DNA of 36,636 nucleotides, taken from Candidatus Bathyarchaeum sp. (GTDB taxonomy: Archaea; Thermoproteota; Bathyarchaeia; Bathyarchaeales; Bathyarchaeaceae). A model generated the notes under the pieces. The model made no database searches. It was not told the origin of the DNA and was given only the letters and a program-made list of their open reading frames with translations. Below, piece by piece: positions 24,830 through 32,620 of the stretch (positions within the stretch are counted from its first letter, which is position 1; each line of letters opens with the position of its first letter). The translations under genes and the position numbers were made by a program. The stretch spans positions 1-36,636 of the forward strand of contig JAFGGM010000035.1 of assembly GCA_016930555.1 (NCBI GenBank), read 5' to 3'.

Positions 24830-26437
24830 TTATTCTGTAGCAATTGGCAGATACCGTATGACGTATATTTGCTGGGGACTGCTCCCAAAAGTTGTCTCCA
24901 GCAGAAAGTTGCCAGAATCAACCAGCATATCTAGGGCGTCATAGGCTTTCATGTCTGTCTGGTAGTAGGTTTTGTTGCCGTTTTCGTATAATAGTAGAAA
25001 TTTCACATTCAAGCTTTCACACTGCTGAATTAGCACAGTCTCATTGAAGATGGGAGTGTAAACGTCGGCAGGGTCTTTGGGATACTCTAAGAGCACTCTT
25101 TTGCTTGAATCGTATTGGAGCAGATAGAAATTCACTGCGTCTGGACTGAAGTAATTCACTGGAAACAAGAGCACTGCTGCCTCATCTTCCCCTGAATTTT
25201 CGCTCACGTATTGGCTTGCAGTTTTGGTACGGACCTGAACATGCTCTTTTTCTACCCAATAGTAGGCATTCATTAGACTGTAGATGACAGAAGTTGCAAT
25301 CAGCACCACAAAGAGGACAGCAGTAATCTTACGCAATAGTATCTTGTTTCCTTTTGTTCGTTGTGCCCTGATAGTCGCTGTTAATTTGTTCCATATGAGC
25401 AGAATGAAATCTGAACCAGAGACGGCCAGTACAGAAAATAGGGGTATAACGTAGCGCCAGTTTCTGTTTGAAATGAAGAGAGTATAGAACACATAGACCA
25501 CGATGAACCAGATTAACGAGAACTTGTCTTCTGGTTTTCTTCGCCATATCCAGTAACTTAACCCAAGAAAGGCAATGATGTAGATGGGCAACGAAATCGG
25601 ATGCAGGTCCATGTACGGGTAAGTCATTTCTACCAGATAGAAAATGGACAGAGGAATCCGTCTACCATACTCAACTCTTTCATCACTGCCCGATGTAACA
25701 GTATAAAACCATCTTGCAATATCCTCAGGAGTAATCTGCTGAGACATAACAAGAAGCCACGGCAAAACAATGGCTGCTGCAACAATTGCCAACAAAACAA
25801 ACTTACGCATATTTCTTGTTAGCCGCTTCCGAAACATAAGGAGCCCACTAACCAGCATAACTACGGCACCGACTATAGTCTGATACTTGGCAAGGACCCC
25901 CAAACCCAGTGTTAAACCGCTTAGAAGCAACATTTTTTCGTTGTTTGTTTGCATCCAAGAGAAAAACAGAAGCAAAGAAACAGAAAAAAAGAACAGCAGC
26001 ATAGTCTCGATTAGCGCCATTCTACAGAGAATAATAAAGCCAGGCATTGTCGCCAACAGAACACTTGACAGGATTGCCTGTTTAGATCCATACAGATGAT
26101 AGGCATACTCGAAGACAGCCCACACTGAAAGGATGCCAAATGCGAGGGAAACAAGTCTAGCTGCGAAGAGGCTTGGACCCATGAGAATGTAGGATAATGC
26201 TGTAGCGGCATCGAATAGGGGAGGATAGTAGGAGAAATGTATGTAATCTTGGAACTGCCCACGGCTTAAATGTAAGCCTCCAACAAGATGTTGTGTTTCA
26301 TCCCATTGAATCAGTGCATAATCCAGGTACAGCGCCAAAAAGGCTGCATACAATAGAAAAAAAAACAGAAGAATAATGCGCCATCTGTTGAAGCGTCCCA
26401 AAACATCAGATAAAACAGAAGCAAACCTACCCGCCAA
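24830..26437 (-). CDS. GT39-type (PMT/ArnT-like) membrane glycosyltransferase, copy 2
   Basis: A 535-residue polytopic enzyme closely similar to the protein at 5515-7119 over its whole length, including the first-loop acidic pair (YALIQWDETQHLVGG), the block PGFIILCRMALIETMLLFF, and the soluble C-terminal domain ending in SPQQIYVIRY. It should transfer a sugar from a polyprenyl-phosphate donor outside the cell. It lacks a neighbouring GT2 or flippase gene and so may share the donor made by the 7.2-8.3 kb genes. The start is TTG at 26437 right after GGGTGAAC, with a TTTTATATC promoter element at about 26471-26479. Confidence 0.88.
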   Translation of the reverse strand: MAGRFASVLSDVLGRFNRWRIILLFFFLLYAAFLALYLDYALIQWDETQHLVGGLHLSRGQFQDYIHFSYYPPLFDAATALSYILMGPSLFAARLVSLAFGILSVWAVFEYAYHLYGSKQAILSSVLLATMPGFIILCRMALIETMLLFFFSVSLLLFFSWMQTNNEKMLLLSGLTLGLGVLAKYQTIVGAVVMLVSGLLMFRKRLTRNMRKFVLLAIVAAAIVLPWLLVMSQQITPEDIARWFYTVTSGSDERVEYGRRIPLSIFYLVEMTYPYMDLHPISLPIYIIAFLGLSYWIWRRKPEDKFSLIWFIVVYVFYTLFISNRNWRYVIPLFSVLAVSGSDFILLIWNKLTATIRAQRTKGNKILLRKITAVLFVVLIATSVIYSLMNAYYWVEKEHVQVRTKTASQYVSENSGEDEAAVLLFPVNYFSPDAVNFYLLQYDSSKRVLLEYPKDPADVYTPIFNETVLIQQCESLNVKFLLLYENGNKTYYQTDMKAYDALDMLVDSGNFLLETTFGSSPQQIYVIRYLPIATE

Positions 26438-26846
26438 TGTTCACCCAACCAATCAGCGTATACTCTACAGATATAAAATGCCTAACAGAATATATAAAAA
26501 ACTGCAAAAGCAAAACTCATTTTCCGCTGACCTGAACTTGACCCCGGATAAGCTTAAAATAAAGTTTTTCGACTTATTTTTGTTAGATACCCCAATTCTC
26601 ATGCACCAGGGTTTTGGTCAGCAGTTTTTTGCGTTCTACAAATTCTTTTAGGCAGCATTAGGATGTAGGTTTTATAAGGGGTGCTGAGAACCTCAGAAGC
26701 AGGTGTACACAGCAGTTCCTTTAACATTAGCCGTGTTTTGTTTTAGAGACTGTCTCTATAAGTCTATGTGGAACACTTTCCCATTCGCGTGTGCCCCAAT
26801 CACATCATCATAAACTGATGTCACTTGTCAAATAGGAGGTGAATAT
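26438..26846. other. intergenic region with promoters for eS30 and GT39
   Basis: No gene is called in these 409 bases. On the plus strand, TATATAAAAA (26491-26500), TTTATAAGG (26671-26679) and CTATAAG (about 26756-26762) are TATA-like, and the last two could drive eS30 with a leader of about 60-150 bases. A short minus-strand frame next to the ACATCA/TGATGT inverted repeat near 26802-26821 is too short to call. Confidence 0.4.
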
Positions 26847-27032
26847 ATGCCTTCACATGGTTCGTTATCTAAAGCAGGAAAAATCCGTAACCTAACTCCC
26901 AAAGTAGAAGGAAAAGAGAGACACAACGATGGACCAAGAGTCACCAACCGCAGCAATTACCACAAAAGGTTTGTCCTAGACAGGGGAAATGGGCAATACA
27001 AACCTGGAAACCGCCGCAGACGCCGCAGATAA
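26847..27032 (+). CDS. rps30e: 30S ribosomal protein eS30
   Basis: A 61-residue, very basic protein with the archaeal/eukaryotic eS30 pattern: MPSHGSLSKAGKIRNLTPKV, then KERHNDGPRVTNRSNYHKRF and a C-terminal RRRRRR tail. It belongs to the small ribosomal subunit near the decoding site and is found only in archaea and eukaryotes, which supports the archaeal assignment. GGAGGTGA at 26835-26842 lies four bases before the ATG. It is monocistronic. The next 248 bases have no called gene. Confidence 0.95.
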   Translation: MPSHGSLSKAGKIRNLTPKVEGKERHNDGPRVTNRSNYHKRFVLDRGNGQYKPGNRRRRRR

Positions 27033-27280
27033 TCTAAACACTCAAGTCTAAGCAATCATCGTCACATTTTCCTTTTCTATGACTCTTTCAGAAGAAAGGT
27101 ATTCTTCAGTGGGCGGAATGCTAAAAAAAGCAACTGAAATCACATCATCATATGAAGTATCGAACGACTAAATTTTCTATTAATCACTGACGAATGGACC
27201 TGAACAAATTGGATAGCATGATGAAATAATTTACATATTTTAAATAGTAACAAAATCATAGAATTCGTTGGGAATGGTAG

Positions 27281-27637
27281 TTGACAAAAAAAGTTACAGA
27301 AATGACCCTTGGTGAATTTTTAAAAGAGGCAGAAAAAAAAGACGCTGAACATATTCTGCAAGATGAACACTTTGGCGTGTTGAACGTTTTGAAACGCGAG
27401 GGCTTTACAGGGAGTGAAGCTTTAGATATGAACATGAAAAAAGCATGGGAATTTTATATTAATTGTTTGATTAATAACCCAACTAAAACGTTACATAATT
27501 TCTATTTCGCTTCAGAAGTGGGGAATGAAAATGCTCCAATAATCAGGTTACAGCTGAAAAAAATAACAGACATATATACAGAAATAGAGAAAGAACATGA
27601 CAAGAAAAGTTTTTCCAACAAGAACAATGATGAATAG
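27281..27637 (+). CDS. hypothetical helical protein (118 aa)
   Basis: A 118-residue charged protein, predicted mostly helical (TLGEFLKEAEKKDAEHIL, IIRLQLKKITDIYTEIEKEH). No signature is recognisable. The start could be the TTG at 27281 or the ATG at 27302. Only the second begins directly with the regular helix, and neither has a strong ribosome-binding site. It is followed after about 110 bases by another unknown gene on the same strand. Confidence 0.5.
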   Translation: MTKKVTEMTLGEFLKEAEKKDAEHILQDEHFGVLNVLKREGFTGSEALDMNMKKAWEFYINCLINNPTKTLHNFYFASEVGNENAPIIRLQLKKITDIYTEIEKEHDKKSFSNKNNDE

Positions 27638-27747
27638 ATTTTTTTTCTTTTTTCAATCTAATGTTCAATGGAAAAATAGGCACTGGTTACATAATCAAGG
27701 GTTAAATGTTCCGAAAACTCCTTGTATTTGTAGGAGGGCATATCCAG

Positions 27748-28203
27748 ATGAGCGTTTATGTAAACAAAAATTTGGAATGTACTGAATCTTATGTTAAGAA
27801 TCTGTGTAGGTTAATTACTCAGAGAAAACCCCGTTGTTGCATATGCAAAGATGAGGAAGTGAGTGTGTGGATTGTTGATGAAACACGTTTATTGAGTGGT
27901 CTTGTGGTCTATACCAGACTATTTTGTAGAGAACATGAAAAACGCTGGAAAGATGCCGAACGATTAAATTATAAACAACTGAATGGAGTCATGCTTGTGA
28001 ATTTACCTTACCAAATAGCTGTTGGGTTATGGACTAACCTTTCGTGGAGTGATTTTTTGACTTTGTTAACTAACTATTTTGGCGATAGGAACTCTGTTGA
28101 AGAGAAACTTATCCCAGAAATTGTGACGCCCTGCGAAGATTTCCTAAAAAAGAACCCAAAATTTGTTTTAAAAAGCACCATAGACGATTACCTAAAAACG
28201 TAA
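27748..28203 (+). CDS. hypothetical protein with cysteine pairs
   Basis: A 151-residue protein. About residues 30-66 contain RCCICKDEEV and LFCREHEKRW, that is CxxC plus C-x-x-H, which could make a treble-clef-like zinc site. The rest is mixed and unrecognised (LTNYFGDRNSVEEKLIPEIV). The frame opens at 27706, but TAGGAGGG at 27731-27738 is spaced nine bases before the ATG at 27748, so I take that start. Zinc binding is an inference from cysteine spacing alone. Confidence 0.6.
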   Translation: MSVYVNKNLECTESYVKNLCRLITQRKPRCCICKDEEVSVWIVDETRLLSGLVVYTRLFCREHEKRWKDAERLNYKQLNGVMLVNLPYQIAVGLWTNLSWSDFLTLLTNYFGDRNSVEEKLIPEIVTPCEDFLKKNPKFVLKSTIDDYLKT

Positions 28204-28244
28204 TAGGTTTGAGGTAGATTTTGAACTTACACGTATTCTTCCGA

Positions 28245-28532
28245 TTATGCTTTGCCTATGGCTTTGGTCAGCATTTCCATAGTTTTTACTATATGGTCTT
28301 TTGTTTTGGGGCGGATAACTGGACTGAGGCACTTTTTGACGTACATACCATAGATAAGAATTTCTCTGGGGTCAGGCTCAGAGAGGGCTTCAATCAACAA
28401 ATCCAATATCTGCTTCCTTGCTTCATTGTTTTCGATGTTTTTCAGCAGCTCCGCAATCTCTTTTTCTGAATCTTTCTTCTCGACGAGTTTCTTGGGTTTG
28501 TAGCCTAACTCTTCAAGTTTCTTTAGAGCCAA
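28245..28532 (-). CDS. hypothetical small helical protein after the ferredoxin
   Basis: A 95-residue charged helical protein (KKLEELGYKPKKLVEKKDSE, LKNIENNEARKQILDLLIEAL). It starts with TTG at 28532, six bases after the ferredoxin stop codon, with GGAGATGA across that stop as the ribosome-binding site. The close spacing suggests translation with the ferredoxin and possibly a partner role. No family is recognised. Confidence 0.6.
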   Translation of the reverse strand: MALKKLEELGYKPKKLVEKKDSEKEIAELLKNIENNEARKQILDLLIEALSEPDPREILIYGMYVKKCLSPVIRPKTKDHIVKTMEMLTKAIGKA

Positions 28533-28538
28533 TTCTTC

Positions 28539-29030
28539 TCATCTCCACTCTTCTGGAATTAAATGCTTAACTGCAGCTTTTCTGGTTTTCTCCTCAACTT
28601 CTTCTTGAGTCATCAAACTCAAAGCCGATTCAGGACACCATTCAATACACTGAGGAGTGCCATTGCACAGGTTACAGGTCATAACTGTCGTTTTGTCTTG
28701 ATTCAAGAATATGGCGCCATACTTACAGCTTTCAATGCACCAGCCACATAGGTCACATTTATCGTCGTCAACAATAATCACTCCTGTTTCTTCAGACTGT
28801 GTCAACGCTTTTCGCGAACATGAACGAACGCATGGGGCATCTTCACAGAATCTGCATGACATAGGCATGTTAACAAGCAGATGGAACGGTAATACTTTGA
28901 TTCTGGAGAGTTTAGGATCAAAAACGTTCTCATTTTCCAGCGCACAAACAAGTTCACATACTCTACAACCAGTGCACTTGTCAAAATCCGCGCTCACAAA
29001 TTTTCGTTCATTTGCAATCTGCTCGGACAT
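28539..29030 (-). CDS. ferredoxin with four [4Fe-4S] clusters (HycB/DmsB-like)
   Basis: A 163-residue electron-transfer protein with four cysteine groups: CTGCRVCELVC, CRFCEDAPCVRSC, CDLCGWCIESC and CNLCNGTPQCIEWC, spaced as in the HycB/DmsB type subunits that pass electrons to or from a catalytic partner such as an aldehyde ferredoxin oxidoreductase, hydrogenase or formate dehydrogenase. No such catalytic subunit is in this window. The frame opens at 29066, but GGTGG upstream is correctly spaced for the ATG at 29030 (MSEQIANERK), which I prefer. It is followed by a small helical protein gene. Confidence 0.9.
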   Translation of the reverse strand: MSEQIANERKFVSADFDKCTGCRVCELVCALENENVFDPKLSRIKVLPFHLLVNMPMSCRFCEDAPCVRSCSRKALTQSEETGVIIVDDDKCDLCGWCIESCKYGAIFLNQDKTTVMTCNLCNGTPQCIEWCPESALSLMTQEEVEEKTRKAAVKHLIPEEWR

Positions 29031-29142
29031 AAATATGCCACCATTATCTAATTCAACCTGTAACAAGGTGTGAGATACTTATAACTTTTCATTTTCGTGG
29101 ACAAACAACTTTGTAACTGCCATAATGTAGCAAGAGTCTGTT

Positions 29143-30180
29143 TTACCGCATTTGTTTTAGTTTTATCCTGAAATCTTGCACTGTTGATCTGAAGTCATTT
29201 CTCACGAAACCTTTATTGACAAGTTCGAAATCTCTTATGCGTCTCTTGGACTGAAACATGAGCCTCTTCTTCCATATTTCAGGCAAATTTTTAATTGGGC
29301 TAATCAGCCCCTTCAAAGTCGCTTTGGCTTCTTCATTTTTCTTTACAGCAAAAAAACCAACCGAAACAGCAAACGTGAAAAAAGTCAAAACCGAAAACCT
29401 CCACCAAACGTTCCTGAGTTCATAATTTTTTAGGACTGTACGAATCCTGTTCTTGGAAGAATGATAAAGCATCAAGCCACTTACCCCCCGTAGGATGCCT
29501 CCACGATGAATCACCATAGCAGATGAAACATAGAGTATTCGGTATCCCAGCAGCCTCACTCGAAGGGAAAGGTCGGTGTCATCATCATATATGAAATAGT
29601 CGGGGTCAAATCCTCCAGCTTGGTCGAAAATCTCCCGTCGAATAATGCAACAACCCGCAGACGCTGCTAAAATCTCGAAACTTTCTTTAAGATTCTCTGC
29701 TTTTGAGCCATAGTTTGCAGCCCATGTTCCTAAAGCGTCAACATCTACACAAACATAATCTAAACAGTTCTTGTCTTGTGCCAAAACCAGTTTAGCCTGT
29801 GCTGAACCCACGGAGTTATCGTTTTCCATGAATTTGACCAGTTCCCAGAGCCAATTTTCAGCCGTGAATTCTGTGTCACTGTCCAAAAAAACTAGGTATT
29901 TTCCTTCAGTGTTTTTGGCGCCGATGTTACATCCTTCAGCATGCCCCAAATTCTCACTGTTTTCAACAACTGTTATACGCGGGTCTGAACCGAAGGACTT
30001 TCTGATTTCTGTGAGGCTATCATCTGTTGATGCGTTATCGACGACAACAACTTTGTAGTTAGGGTAGTTTGTTTTCGAAAGAGTGAGTAGGCACTGCTTC
30101 AGAAATTCTTTGCCGTTGTAGTTTACGACAACAACTGAAACAAGGGGGCAACTTTCTCTCTTTTCAGACACCCAAACCAT
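29143..30180 (-). CDS. GT2 glycosyltransferase (rhamnosyltransferase-like)
   Basis: A 345-residue GT-A enzyme: VSVVVVNYNGKEFLKQCLLT, VVVVDNASTDDSLTEI, NLGHAEGCNIGA, VFLDSDTEFTAENWL with the metal-binding DSD, and FDPDYFIYDDDTDLSLRVRL near residue 210. This matches GT2 enzymes of the type that elongate surface glycans. A single hydrophobic segment at about 275-295 may anchor it. It starts with ATG at 30180. It is divergent from a second GT2 gene at 30321, so the two probably share a promoter region and a pathway. Donor and acceptor are unknown. Confidence 0.9.
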   Translation of the reverse strand: MVWVSEKRESCPLVSVVVVNYNGKEFLKQCLLTLSKTNYPNYKVVVVDNASTDDSLTEIRKSFGSDPRITVVENSENLGHAEGCNIGAKNTEGKYLVFLDSDTEFTAENWLWELVKFMENDNSVGSAQAKLVLAQDKNCLDYVCVDVDALGTWAANYGSKAENLKESFEILAASAGCCIIRREIFDQAGGFDPDYFIYDDDTDLSLRVRLLGYRILYVSSAMVIHRGGILRGVSGLMLYHSSKNRIRTVLKNYELRNVWWRFSVLTFFTFAVSVGFFAVKKNEEAKATLKGLISPIKNLPEIWKKRLMFQSKRRIRDFELVNKGFVRNDFRSTVQDFRIKLKQMR

Positions 30181-30320
30181 TCCCTACAGAACAAGATTTA
30201 GTATGTTTCTGTACATTTTTGCGGTTCATAAAGATGTTTAGGCTGGCTTAAAGGTTTTTTTGGCGTAAGAAATAAATGGTTTTGAGTTGATTCTACGGAC
30301 ATGTAAAAGAAGCGGTTTTG

Positions 30321-31352
30321 ATGAAAGACTACGAATCACCTTATTCCGTTACGGTGATAGTTCCTGTGCATAACAGAGAACTAACAATCCAGCCGTTAAT
30401 GGAGTCTCTCCAGAAACTGGACTACGACAGAAACAAAGTAGAGGTGATTGTAGTTGACGGAAACTCCACGGACAAAACTCAGGAAATCGTCAAAAAATAT
30501 CCCGTCAAGTTAATTGTTGAAAAAAGGAAAGGACTGAACCGTGCCCGGAACACGGGAATAAAGTCCAGCAAAGGCGAAATCATAGCCTTCACTGACTCCG
30601 ACTGCATAGTCCCTACCAACTGGATAACAAAAATTGTCGAAAACTTCAAAGACCCCAAAGTCAGCTGCGTAGGCGGAAGCGCCAAAGCCCTTGACAGCGA
30701 CTTCATTTCCCAATATGCCGACAATAGTGTGGTAAGGTTGATGCCTTTCTTCACGAAACGGGAAGAACTCAACGGTGTGAAGCCCTTCTTCAGGCATCCC
30801 GCAGGATGCAACATGGCTTTTAGACGAAAAGTGGCTGAAGAGGTTGGCTATTTCGACGAGAATATCAAATATGGCTTCGATGAAGTTGAGTTTACCGATC
30901 GAGTTTGTAAGGCTGGATACAAAATGGTTCTAGACCCTAATGTTGTGGTCTGGCACAAACATAGGTCAAGCCTCAAAGATTTTCTGAAGCAGAACTTTCA
31001 GTACGGCAAAGGAAGCGGTTTGGTCCTGAAACGGAATAAACTGAAGGACTCTGTTTCTAAATGGTCACTAATGAGCATTATAGGCTTCATAATCTGGATG
31101 ACAGTTGTTGGAGGAACAACATTTCTGACGCTCACAACATCTTCCAGTATCTCCTTATGGATACTATTCGGATTTACTGGGTTGCCTATGATACTATTAG
31201 CGCTAGTCTACGGGTACAGGGCACTGCAAAACAAGAAATTCAGCAGAATTGTCGTGTTCCCATTCATTGACCTCTTCAGGGTCCTATCCTTCTGTGCAGG
31301 CTTAGCATGCCAAGTCATTAAAATAACACAAAATCCTCAAACAATCTCTTGA
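30321..31352 (+). CDS. GT2 glycosyltransferase with C-terminal membrane helices
   Basis: A 343-residue GT2 enzyme. The catalytic domain covers about 1-235: VTVIVPVHNRELTIQPLMES, VIVVDGNSTDKTQEI, LNRARNTGIKSSKGEIIAFTDSDC with the DSD motif, HPAGCNMAFRRKVAEEVGYF and YGFDEVEFTDRVCKAGYKM. Three hydrophobic helices follow (LMSIIGFIIWMTVVGG, SLWILFGFTGLPMILLALVYGY, FIDLFRVLSFCAGLACQV). This layout suits glycan synthesis at the inner membrane face. I take the ATG at 30321 over the TTG just before it. It is divergent from the GT2 gene at 29143-30180. Confidence 0.9.
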   Translation: MKDYESPYSVTVIVPVHNRELTIQPLMESLQKLDYDRNKVEVIVVDGNSTDKTQEIVKKYPVKLIVEKRKGLNRARNTGIKSSKGEIIAFTDSDCIVPTNWITKIVENFKDPKVSCVGGSAKALDSDFISQYADNSVVRLMPFFTKREELNGVKPFFRHPAGCNMAFRRKVAEEVGYFDENIKYGFDEVEFTDRVCKAGYKMVLDPNVVVWHKHRSSLKDFLKQNFQYGKGSGLVLKRNKLKDSVSKWSLMSIIGFIIWMTVVGGTTFLTLTTSSSISLWILFGFTGLPMILLALVYGYRALQNKKFSRIVVFPFIDLFRVLSFCAGLACQVIKITQNPQTIS

Positions 31353-31479
31353 TGTTGTCCAAAAACATCTTCCGTATCCTTGGCACAATATTTCAGATGC
31401 TTGAAATGTCTAACCTCGTAATTGTCCTTAATTAACGTAAAACAGTTTATTCCGCTTTTCAAAGGAGAGAAAAGCCCAG

Positions 31480-31683
31480 TTGGAGCACAATTCTAAGGAA
31501 GGCCACATTCACTGCAGTTCCCAAACAGTATTCCTTGATGACCACAAGAAAAAGACTCAGAGATTAAAGTTAGCCAGATGCATGAAATGCGGTGGTTCAA
31601 ATCCTTTCAGACTTGATCCGATGGCATATAATATATGGCAATCTCATGCAAATGCTATGGTAGTAGAATCTCTTTTTTCTTAA
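31480..31683 (+). CDS. hypothetical small protein with CxxC
   Basis: A 67-residue frame with a HIHC segment and CMKCGG, which could form one zinc site. The start would be TTG at 31480, 12 bases after AAAGGAG, a rather long spacing. The composition is gene-like, but nothing supports a family. It sits alone, with about 125 and 220 bases of unannotated sequence on either side. Confidence 0.4.
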   Translation: MEHNSKEGHIHCSSQTVFLDDHKKKTQRLKLARCMKCGGSNPFRLDPMAYNIWQSHANAMVVESLFS

Positions 31684-31906
31684 ACACTAAAGATTCTGGC
31701 GTCAGCAAAGTGCCAAAAAATTATGTGAATAATGCAAAAATAATTGCAGACAATGTCCAATAAACAAAATAACTAATGAATATACATTTTCAAGAAAACC
31801 TCACCTCGAATATAAGAGGCCGTTAACCGCAGATTAACTGAGAAAAAAATCTGCTTCAATACAATAATGTGTAATTGAAAAAAGAAAAAGAAAAGAAGAA
31901 GGTACC

Positions 31907-32425
31907 TTAGTATCTTCTTCGCTGGTATCCGCCGCTTCTTCCGCCGCCGCTACGTCCACCATAGCCGCCGCTTCTTCCGCCGCCGCTACGTCCACCATAG
32001 CCGCCGCTTCTTCCGCCATATCTGTTGAAGCGTCTTTCTTGTTCGTATTTTTTGTCTGAAAGATTGTTCTCTGTGTTGACTTCTGCTATTGGCGATTCTT
32101 CTAATACTTCATAGCTGCCGTATTTGCCTATGTTTAGGCGCATGTTTCCTCTGAAGAGGTTAATGTACCCGTTAGTAATTTGTAGAGTGGCTTCGTCGTT
32201 TATTGCATCTATTTTGTCGTCCCAAAGGGTCATGTATAAGCTGGCTGTTTCGTCCCCAACCAATGCGTCTGCAACTCTGCGCACAGAATAGTCGCGACCA
32301 GTTACGCTTCTAACTTCGCCTTTGGATACTACTTTCACTATTGTGTTGACGCCTCTAGAGTTTGGGGTCAACGTTTCTACTTTTACTAGCTCTTCGCTTT
32401 CAGATGATTCTTCTTCAGTCGACAT
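31907..32425 (-). CDS. single-stranded DNA-binding protein, OB fold with Gly/Arg-rich tail
   Basis: A 172-residue protein. One OB fold (about 12-110) shows the crenarchaeal SSB/RPA pattern: VKVVSKGEVRSVTGRDYSV, RVADALVGDETASLYMTLWD and LQITNGYINLFRGNMRLNIG. Such proteins coat single-stranded DNA in replication and repair, or sometimes bind RNA. The C-terminal 45 residues are Gly, Arg, Ser and Tyr (repeats of YGGRSGGGRSGG), encoded by an exact 36-bp tandem repeat at 31929-32017. Typical Sulfolobus SSB has a tail of similar flexibility, but this one is RGG-like. It starts with ATG at 32425. Confidence 0.88.
   Translation of the reverse strand: MSTEEESSESEELVKVETLTPNSRGVNTIVKVVSKGEVRSVTGRDYSVRRVADALVGDETASLYMTLWDDKIDAINDEATLQITNGYINLFRGNMRLNIGKYGSYEVLEESPIAEVNTENNLSDKKYEQERRFNRYGGRSGGYGGRSGGGRSGGYGGRSGGGRSGGYQRRRY
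31929..32017. repeat. 36-bp tandem repeat, about 2.5 copies, inside the SSB tail
   Basis: Two exact copies of a 36-bp unit at 31929-31964 and 31965-32000, then a 17-base partial copy to 32017. It encodes 12-residue Gly/Arg/Ser/Tyr units. Identity at the third codon positions points to recent expansion. Confidence 0.9.
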
Positions 32426-32576
32426 GTCATTTACATCCGATTTACATGGTGTTTGGCTAGAGGCGCTTCTTAAAGATTGCGGTTTGGCTAAATAACCTGT
32501 AATGTTTTAAAACCTGAGATTCTGCATCAAGTTCAAAAATGAAAAAGCAACATAGCATATGGAATGCCCGTCATAA

Positions 32577-32584
32577 TTTATAAG
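32577..32584 (+). promoter_or_regulatory. TATA box of rtcB
   Basis: TTTATAAG at 32577-32584 would place the transcript start near 32605, giving a leader of about 15 bases before the TTG at 32621. Confidence 0.5.
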
Positions 32585-32620
32585 TTCCCCACATCAAGTC
32601 TTTACTAAAGGTGTTTTTGT

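Noticed and set aside
26740-26830. Short minus-strand peptide beginning GTG (about 22 codons) upstream of eS30
   Set aside because: Too short and overlaps the eS30 promoter and leader. Only the shared 15-bp word is noteworthy.
27061-27200. Possible C/D-box sRNA on the minus strand
   Set aside because: A C-box-like ATGATGA is present, but the CTGA words are not at guide-RNA spacing.
31560-31640. tRNA-like GGTTCAAATCC word
   Set aside because: No acceptor, D or anticodon stems pair around it. The bases belong to a small open frame.
31834-32019. Alanine-rich frame on the minus strand at the SSB tail
   Set aside because: It is the shadow of the 36-bp repeat of the SSB gene read in another frame.
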